Shown piece by piece: positions 57,994 through 64,000 of a DNA stretch of 64,000 nt. Within the stretch, counting starts at the first letter, position 1. Each line of letters opens with the position of its first letter. Source of the DNA: Dipteronia dyeriana. Its lineage: Eukaryota; Streptophyta; Magnoliopsida; Sapindales; Sapindaceae. The stretch spans positions 77,098,069 through 77,162,068 of the forward strand of contig CM065301.1 in the NCBI GenBank assembly GCA_032871835.1, written 5' to 3'. The position numbers and the translations under genes are program-made. The notes beneath the pieces were generated by a model. The model ran no database searches. It saw nothing but the letters and a program-made list of their open reading frames with translations, and was not told the origin of the DNA.

Positions 57994-59565
57994 TGATACG
58001 GGAGACATTACTGAAGATATTCTTAATGATTTTAGATTTTAAAAATATTCTTGTAATTAAAACAAATTATTTTATTTCCATCTATTTTATATTCAATTAG
58101 GTGTTTTTATTTCTTTTTTTATTAGAATTTATTTTTAGCCTATATTTAAGTCTTTTAGTTTATTTGGGAAACTATGTTATGTTTTACCTATTTTTTTTAT
58201 TTTAGTATTTTAGTTTACTTGAGAAATTTTTCGTTTGTGGATTTTCTTGTTAGTCAAGTTTTGTAATTCTATTTAAGTAGGTTTTGTACTAGGGTTTGAA
58301 AGACATTTGTTGAATTAATAATTTTTTTAGAGTTTTCTCTAATTATCTCCCAATTTCGGTACCCTGCGTGGGTCAACGATCTTGAAGCCTATTTTTCTGG
58401 CATCCGTGTGCGGATCAACAGATCAATAGTAGGGTTTGCTTCCGGTATTCGTGCGCGAATCAACGGATTCGAATCGGTTACCCTTTCTTTTATCGATTGT
58501 TGTTTACGTTGATTTTTTCCACTGCATCAATTTGGTATCAGAACCACCCAGTCTACCGTTGTGCTAGGCTCATCGATCCACAAACCATAACCATTTGCCT
58601 TCCTAACTTCTATCTCTTCACCTTTCATATTTCCTCATACCAAAAATATAAAACATGAAACCCCAAAAACAATTAGTCTTCTACCATCCAGTGTTTTATG
58701 ATGATACATATGTATCAGCGGAGTTTTTTATCGATTTTGATAAACCACCGATATATGATGAAGAAGTGTTTGAGAAAGTATCATATGAGAGCGATTCATA
58801 TTTAATGGGTTGTTTTTATGAGCCACATATTCCTCACCATAAAAAAAAATCCGGTTTACCTTTTGTTGCATGATTTTATAATTCAAGAATTTATGTCCAT
58901 CTATTGGAGTGATTGGATGGACGTCATGACTAAGATCGGGAAATATACAGTTCGCTGTAGACGATTTTGTGTATTAACACTACATATTCAGGAAATTCTA
59001 GCAATTAAAATTCGAGGACGAATTTTCTCCAACCGGGAGAGAATGATGCAGGAGATATTACTGAAGATATTCTTGAAGATTTTAGATTTTAGATTTTAAA
59101 AATATTTTTGTAATTAAAACAAATTATATTATTTCCATCTATTTTATATTTAATTATGTGTTTTTATTCCCTTTTGTGATTAGAATTTATTTTTAGCATT
59201 TATTTTAGTCTTTTAGTTTATTTGGGAAACTATGTTATGTTTTTCCTATTTTTTTTCTTTTTAGTATTTTAGTTTATTTGATAAATTTCCCGTTTGTAGA
59301 TTTTCTTGTTAGTCAAGTTTTGTATTAGGTTTTGAAAGACAGTTGTTGAATTATTAAAAATGTTAGAGTTTTCTCTAATCATCTCCCAATTTCGGTACCC
59401 TGCGTGGGTCAACGATCTTGAAGCCTATTTTTCTAGCATCCGTGTGAGGATCAACAGATCAATAGTAGGGTTCGCTTTCGGTATTCGTGCGCGAATCAAC
59501 GGATTCGAATCGGTTACCCTTTCTTTTATCGATTGTTGTTTACGTTGATTTTTTCCACTGCATCA
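57994..59565 (+). mobile_element. Non-autonomous LTR element (1572 bp) in copia gag
   Basis: LTRs 57994-58529 and 59044-59565 (TGAT(A/G)C(G/A)GGAGA...CCACTGCATCA), interior only 514 bp. Perfect TSD TTTGA (57989-57993, 59566-59570). The PBS TGGTATCAGAACC (58533-58545) follows the 5' LTR; the purine tract CCGGGAGAGAA (59033-59043) precedes the 3' LTR. The adjacent AATTCGAGGACGAATTTT resembles the 3' end of chromovirus-type gypsy elements, suggesting a TRIM- or LARD-like derivative. Discounting the element plus one TSD, the gag frame of the host copia continues. Confidence 0.92.
58655..58873 (+). CDS. 72-codon ORF in the non-autonomous LTR element
   Basis: ORF starting MKPQKQLVFYHPVFYDDTYV, acidic and aromatic, with no recognised domain. 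It occupies much of the 514-bp interior. It could be a remnant of a longer polyprotein or chance; a low ratio of replacement to silent change among copies would be needed to call it real. Confidence 0.25.
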   Translation: MKPQKQLVFYHPVFYDDTYVSAEFFIDFDKPPIYDEEVFEKVSYESDSYLMGCFYEPHIPHHKKKSGLPFVA

Positions 59566-59753
59566 TTTGATTACTTGAAATACATGTGCTTTCCATTGTA
59601 TGTCGTTGTCATTTTCTAGTTTGACTTGTAGATTGAAGTGCATCGATTTTGCCAGAGAAGTGAAGTCTCCGGCCTTAGAGATCGTGGAAGACTCGTCTTC
59701 AGGCTTTGTAAAAGAATTGGAAAGTGAAGCCTTGAATGATTAGTCCTTGAGAA
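59566..59753 (-). pseudogene. gag: Gag N-terminal part of the outermost copia
   Basis: On minus this reads KPEDESSTISKAGDFTSLAK and FNLQVKLENDNDIQW, a copia Gag start, ending at the junction with the nested LTR element. An upstream stop and no clear ATG leave the true start open. Confidence 0.6.
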
Positions 59754-59765
59754 GCTCTAATACCA
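59754..59765 (-). other. Primer-binding site of the outermost copia
   Basis: Minus TGGTATTAGAGC directly abuts the LTR end; one mismatch to TGGTATCAGAGC (tRNA-iMet). Confidence 0.85.
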
Positions 59766-60249
59766 TATTAACAATAAAGTGTTTGACAAAAGGCTTAAAC
59801 TAACATTGAAAACAGAGTATATAAAATATTAAAGCCATTGAAGCTTTGAGAGAAATTTAAAGAATTTTGTTTTTATATTTTTGTTTTAATGAATACAGCT
59901 GGTACTTTTTGCTCGTTTTATATAATCTAGCAAGTTGCATGTTACAGATCAATGTTAGAGATAAGGATTTTGTATAAGGTTGCCACATGGACAGTTTGTT
60001 ACATTCTGTTATTCTTTTTCTATCAAAACCTGATAATTGATCATAATGATCACACCGGATCATCATGATAGAGGTCTTTTATAATTCGAGCTCACTGGAT
60101 AGATTAGCATTAGAGTACAGTCTTTTGAAGAAGTAGTTCGTTGTCTTGTAGAGTTAGCTGGTGAGTTAGCTGATGACTGACTTGGAGAGTCAACTGATGA
60201 TTGATGATCCTTCTGATTTTGTAGAATCAGATTGCTATTATCTCTAACA
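59766..60249 (-). mobile_element. 5' LTR of the outermost copia
   Basis: 484 bp; same ends as 32536-33003 (minus TGTTAGAG...TTAATA). It has about 16 more bases than the 3' LTR and scattered substitutions, so the pair is of moderate age. Confidence 0.92.
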
Positions 60250-60254
60250 CGGTT

Positions 60255-60401
60255 TTTATTTAACACGAAAGAAAAATATGTTTTCTGTTTTTATGTTTTT
60301 TTTTTTTAAAGTAGCTGACGAACGTGTTACCTTGTTTTTCGTTTTCAAAAACCAGAAAACGCATGTGAAAAACGTTAACAAACAAATTATATATATATAT
60401 A
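60255..60401. other. Flank of the copia nest
   Basis: AT-rich, with a T run (60297-60308), GTTTTCAAAAACCAGAAAAC-like sequence resembling eroded MITE ends, and a short (TA)n at 60389-60403. No gene. Confidence 0.45.
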
Positions 60402-60637
60402 TATAGAACACCGGTGTATGGTGCACCAGAATGTTGTTGCATGTGATCGTATGTGAATAGCATGTGGTTGCAAATATATAATGATATTGCATGTAAGATA
60501 CATACTATCATGAAAAAACAACAATTAAATTTTAACGTGAGTTGTATATGATCACACGTGAATTGATTTGATCACGTCCAAAAAGTCATGATTACATATA
60601 ATGTTTTTAAAGGTGTATGGTACACTGATGTTCTATA
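60402..60637. mobile_element. Short inverted-repeat MITE (about 236 bp)
   Basis: The left end TATAGAACACCGGTGTA and the right end ...GTACACTGATGTTCTATA are imperfect reverse complements, with GGTGTATGG in both arms. The interior is AT-rich with TGATCACACGTGA-like short palindromes. A TA duplication is possible, but the left flank is (TA)n. Confidence 0.6.
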
Positions 60638-60951
60638 GACCGGTCTACACATACAAACACACACATAACTATATATACATTAGTTATTTTCTATTCTATG
60701 TGTACCGATGAAAAGAAATCATATAACATCGAACTCTATCCTTTGGTTTCATCTAACGGTTAGATTTGGATGTTGCAAAAATACATTAAATAATATATAT
60801 ATATAAGATTCTCTTTATATTTATTTATTTAATTTTTTATAGGCTTTGATTATTTTTTCTGCTCCAACAACGTAATTTTTTTTCTTCCCTTAAAGAAAAC
60901 GTACTTTCTTCTTATAAAACCGATGCATTTTCTTCTTCCAATATATAATTG
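60638..60951. other. AT-rich spacer
   Basis: No gene, RNA or clear repeat beyond short TA runs (60797-60806). Confidence 0.5.
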
Positions 60952-62493
60952 TAAGAGTATCTCCAATACTACAATGGATTGTGAAAATTTAATATGTCAC
61001 ATATGATAAAGAGACATCGTGTTAAAATATATCTCTCCAATGCAATCATTCTTGTTCAATGTCAATGTTCAATGTCAAGGTGACGTGGCAAAATAAATTA
61101 TAGACACTATCACATGAATATCTACTTTTAAGTGTTGAAGAGTTAATTTTTACTCACCTCCCTTTCAAGGGGTGAGCATTACCCCTCTCTCCATATGTTG
61201 ACATGTGCTCATTTGTTAACTAGGGTTAACAAAATTAACTGTTATATATTTTAGGGTTTGTTTTTCGGATTTTTATTTTCTTGACAGTGTCAGAATTCAA
61301 AAAAAAAACAGTAACAACAACATAATTTTAACCAAAAATTGAAAATCAATAGAAAAAAAAAATAGAAAATCAATCGAAAAAAACAAAAATGGAAACGGTG
61401 TTCTAGAATCAAATGAACACCAAAAACCACCATCTTCTAAACCAAAACCCACCACCAACCATCTCAATAACCAAACCCTAACCCTCATAATTAAAAAAAA
61501 AAAATCCAAACCCAAATTTCATTCAGTCAGCACCCATACCCATCGTTTTCAGAAATCAACAACCATACACAAATCAACTGCCACACAATCATTAAAAACA
61601 AATTTGAAATTGAAACAAACAAATTTATATACTTAAAATTGGAATCACACCATCTTTTCATCACTATCGACACCCATACCATCTCCAAATATCATCACCC
61701 ACACCGACTCTGGAAATCGAAGAAAAGATCGTGACAGGCCCATCCCCTCACCTCACGACGGCAACCCCCTCCTTTTATAGGAAAGAAGAGGGAGAGAAGA
61801 GAGATGGTAAGAGAAAGAGAAGGGGATCCGCAGCAAGAAGGAGAAAATCGGTGTTCGTATAGGGGTGGTGGTTGGTATGATTTCAGTAGGTTTGGAGTGG
61901 CTATGGTGGCTAGGGTTTGGTGTTAGAGAAGATGATGATGGATGACGATGATTGAAGATGGGTTTAGGGTTTATGGTTTATGTTAGAATAGTTTTTTTGT
62001 TTTTTCATACTATTATTATTATCAAATCTGAAATTTTTATTGTAATATTTGTTAAATAATTTTATATTTTATTCTTTTTTTAAATTTACTTATTTGCCTT
62101 TATCATAGTTAACTTTGTTAACCCTTAATTAACAAATGGATACATATCTACAACATATGGGAAGCAGGGTAATGCTCACCCCTTTTAAGAGTGAGCAAAA
62201 ATGAACTCTACGTTGAACTATTTTGTAGGATGACTTAGCATAAGAGATAAATACTAAAAAACTATTAAACAATTTGTTTGGTTAAAAATAACATAAAAAA
62301 ATAAAAAGAATAAAAAAACTAGTTAAGTGATTATTAAATTATAGTTTTAACATAAGTATTGGAGACATGTTTTTCTTTTGGATGTCTACCAACTATATTT
62401 TTATACCATTTAGAAAACAAGTCTTTTGATATCGATGACATGTCAATATGTACCGATTAAAACCATTTTTTTTTCATTTGAGATACTCTATTA
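60952..62493. mobile_element. MITE (about 470 bp) interrupted by another element
   Basis: The left end TAAGAGTATCTCCAATACTAC and the reverse complement of the right end (TAATAGAGTATCTCAAATG) match, and resemble the MITE at 18135-18590. Without the insert at 61140-62208 the length is about 470 bp, close to the 456 bp of that relative. Confidence 0.65.
61140..62208. mobile_element. Mutator-like inverted-repeat element (1069 bp), non-autonomous
   Basis: Arms of about 110 bases: left GAGTTAATTTTTACTCACC...AAGGGGTGAGCATTACCC...GTTAACTAGGGTTAACAAAATTAACT; right, in reverse complement, GAGTTCATTTTTGCTCACT...AAGGGGTGAGCATTACCC...GTTAATTAAGGGTTAACAAAGTTAACT. The flanking 9-mers AGTGTTGAA and TACGTTGAA share their last six bases, compatible with a decayed 9-bp TSD. 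Long arms with 9-bp duplications are typical of Mutator-like elements. The interior is non-coding with a GA-rich stretch (61780-61840); no transposase. Confidence 0.72.
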
Positions 62494-62829
62494 CTTCTTA
62501 GAAAAAATCTATATATAATTAAACCATTATGTATAAATAAATCAAGAATCATTATGATTGTATAAATAAACCAAGTTGGACAAGTTCGAACGGTGAGTGG
62601 TTGAACATATTTTTCTTCAACATGTTTATCTTATCTGTAATAAATCAAGAATCATTATCATTTTTTAAATATATTTTTCTTATCTTTAATATTTTTTTTT
62701 AAATATCCAAATACACCATTGGATGACACCAAAGTCTAGATTTAGACGTCCTAAATTTTTGTTCCATCAGTATGTACCAAGAATATGTATAATACTTATC
62801 AAAAGATGTATATTTACTTTAATTTCAGT
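62494..62829. other. AT-rich spacer
   Basis: No gene. A short direct repeat, AATAAATCAAGAATCATTAT, occurs at 62536-62555 and 62639-62658. Confidence 0.5.
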
Positions 62830-63140
62830 AATAACATTGATGAAAACATTTATTTTTATGAATTTTGATCTGAATTTTTTATAAATAATAATTTCATTGA
62901 AATCTACCTATGGATAATTTTTTTAAAAAAAATTAAGTATTAGAACTTTTTTTTTTTTTTACTATATTTCTCCCATTTTTTGATGCCTTTATATTTAATA
63001 AGGCCGGAATAAATAGTTCTAACGTTTGAAAAATTCTCAAATTTTATTAATAGATAGATTTCATTAAACTTACTATCTATAAAAAATTTCAGATCAAAAT
63101 TCATAAAAATCGATATGATTTCATCGAAGTCCTTACCAAG
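62830..63140. mobile_element. Foldback MITE, family F1, second copy (inverted, diverged)
   Basis: Arms: TTTTTATGAATTTTGATCTGAA (left) against TTCAGATCAAAATTCATAAAAA (right), then ATTTCATTGAAATCTACCTAT against ATAGATAGATTTCATTAAA. The loop GAAATATAG...GGCATC...AGAACTATTTATTCC (reverse complement) matches the loop of the MITE at 31957-32346, in opposite orientation. The ends are less clear than in that copy. Confidence 0.65.
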
Positions 63141-63191
63141 ATTAAATTAAGGTATTACTCACTTGATAATTACTATATATATATATGTGTA

Positions 63192-63218
63192 TCCAATTCT
63201 AGGGTATTTTCATCTTCT

Positions 63219-63272
<54 letters not shown>

Positions 63273-63318
63273 TTGTATGTATGTGTGTGACCAAATTCTA
63301 GGGTATTTTGGTCTTCTC
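63192..63318. repeat. Compound palindromic microsatellite between direct repeats
   Basis: (AC)n (63218-63238), (AT)n to about 63254, then (GT)n to about 63272 and a GT/ATGT tail to 63289 form a long self-complementary array. It is bracketed by direct repeats CCAATTCTAGGGTATTTTCATCTTCT (63191) and CCAAATTCTAGGGTATTTTGGTCTTCT (63291). Confidence 0.8.
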
Positions 63319-63638
63319 AATGCAAGTTTAAGAATGCTTATGTAAAAAAAGTTTAAAAAATAAAAAATACTTTCCAAAATCTGATATGGGATTATCAATT
63401 TTTTTTATTTTTCTTTTTGAAAAACAAGTATTATTCAACCCAAAAATGGCAACAAAGGATAAGATTTACTTAATTTTTTCAACCAAAAACTGGCAACAAA
63501 GGATAGGAACAAAAGATAAGATTTACTTAATAAAGTAAGTTAATTAAAGCACTCCCATACTAGCAAATTGGAAATCCATATATGAACCATATGGTATATA
63601 TATATACATATACGGAAATTATCAAGTTAGTGTATATT
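63319..63638. other. AT-rich spacer
   Basis: No gene. A 20-base stretch AACAAAAGATAAGATTTACTTAA recurs locally (63454 and 63509 areas), a short direct duplication. Confidence 0.5.
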
Positions 63639-63765
63639 AATGTAATTATATAAGAATATTGAATGTGAGACACTCATTTTATATACTTTACCTTGATATG
63701 TATGCACTTGTCAAAGTTTTTTTATAAATGAGTGACTCACATTCAATATCTTTATATAATTTCAT
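63639..63765. repeat. Inverted repeat with 43-base arms (small MITE-like hairpin)
   Basis: The left arm 63639-63682 (AATGTAATTATATAAGAATATTGAATG...) is complementary to 63723-63765 (...CATTCAATATCTTTATATAATTTCATT). The block 63644-63715 matches 12824-12895 in the CACTA-like element at about 63 of 72 positions. Confidence 0.75.
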
Positions 63766-63784
63766 TACTTACCGATAGGATAAT

Positions 63785-63787
<3 letters not shown>

Positions 63788-63819
<32 letters not shown>
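63788..63819. repeat. (TA)n microsatellite
   Basis: Sixteen TA units, next to the hairpin above; the related block at 12824 also abuts a (TA)n tract. Confidence 0.95.
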
Positions 63820-63821
<2 letters not shown>

Positions 63822-63824
63822 AAA

Positions 63825-64000
63825 TCAATATATGGAAGTAATGAGTTATTGTACATTTCAATATTGAAACATTTAACCTAATTGAGGATTTATTCCATAT
63901 ATACTTTAAGGCAAGGTAATCAATATATGGAAGTAATGAGTTATTGTACATTTCAATATTGGAAACATTTAACCTAATTGAGGATTTATTCCGTATATAG
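63825..64000. repeat. Tandem duplication at the right edge (95-bp unit)
   Basis: TCAATATATGGAAGTAATGAG... starts at 63825 and again at 63920, with almost no differences (one extra G, one A/G change). The second copy reaches the window end, so more units may follow. Confidence 0.9.

Larger units (their letters stand above)
32536..60249 (-). mobile_element. Outermost Ty1/copia element of the nest (minus strand)
   Basis: LTRs lie at 32536-33003 (3') and 59766-60249 (5') with a perfect 5-bp TSD CGGTT (32531-32535, 60250-60254). The PBS is at 59754-59765. Its coding region is in two blocks, 33004-35045 and 55934-59753, split by the solo LTR at 35046-55933, with a further insertion at 57994-59565. 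Removing these insertions leaves a copia of ordinary size with order gag, protease, integrase, RT, RNase H. The LTR ends are TG...TA rather than TG...CA. One zinc knuckle and the protease style suggest an Ale/Retrofit-like copia; that lineage call is tentative. Confidence 0.92.

Noticed and set aside
61297..61515. 72-codon hydrophobic minus ORF
   Set aside because: It is Phe/Leu-rich because of A-runs inside the Mutator-like element, with no domain or conserved frame.

Overview
This window is eudicot-like nuclear DNA, AT-rich and built almost entirely of transposable elements. I see no intact host gene, no tRNA or rRNA gene and no CRISPR array. Evidence for a plant genome: Ty1/copia and Ty3/gypsy LTR retrotransposons with plant-type domains (copia elements with two zinc knuckles and a coiled coil that look like the Sirevirus lineage; a Tat-lineage gypsy element with a second RNase H and an antisense ORF), initiator-Met-type primer-binding sites, and CACTA-, hAT- and Mutator-like non-autonomous elements. 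Every coding region is broken by stops and frameshifts.

Layout. 1-2776: part of a long minus-strand LTR carrying a 493-bp tandem duplication. 3291-7870: a 2.8-kb solo LTR (target-site duplication, TSD, CATGT) with a second solo LTR (4307-6070, TSD GAAAC) inside it. 7876-9298: LTR-like DNA. 9299-15366: a plus-strand Sirevirus-like copia element, truncated in integrase; its gag is split by an 842-bp CACTA-like element (TSD ATT) and its integrase by about 390 bp of GC-richer foreign DNA. 15367-19058: another LTR-like stretch, two MITEs and AT-rich DNA with one possible relict exon. 19059-31889: a Tat-type gypsy element of 12.8 kb with both LTRs, gag, protease, RT, RNase H, archaeal-type RNase H and integrase on plus, and a long degenerate antisense ORF on minus with its own promoter-like sequence. 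31957-32390: a foldback MITE and a (TA)n tract.

32536-60249 is one 27.7-kb stack of insertions. An old minus-strand copia element (TSD CGGTT) was split in integrase by a plus-strand solo LTR (35046-55933, TSD TGTAC/TGTGC). That LTR was split by a minus-strand Sirevirus-like copia element (35205-50939, TSD ATTGG). The right LTR of that element was split by a gag-only relative (43269-49430, TSD GAGGT). A second, non-autonomous LTR element (57994-59565, TSD TTTGA) sits in the gag of the outermost copia, and an unclassified repeat (about 52842-55242) sits in the solo LTR. Boundaries were read by matching LTR ends and TSDs, and in several cases the host reading frame continues across the junction.

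60250-64000: small inverted-repeat elements (one nested in another), microsatellites and a tandem duplication at the window edge.

Nothing here forms a working cellular pathway. The most interesting points are the dated nest, the gag-only element that would need Pol supplied in trans, the antisense gene of the Tat element with a TATA, TGACGTCA and G-box cluster, and the GC-rich palindromes conserved upstream of the LTR promoters.
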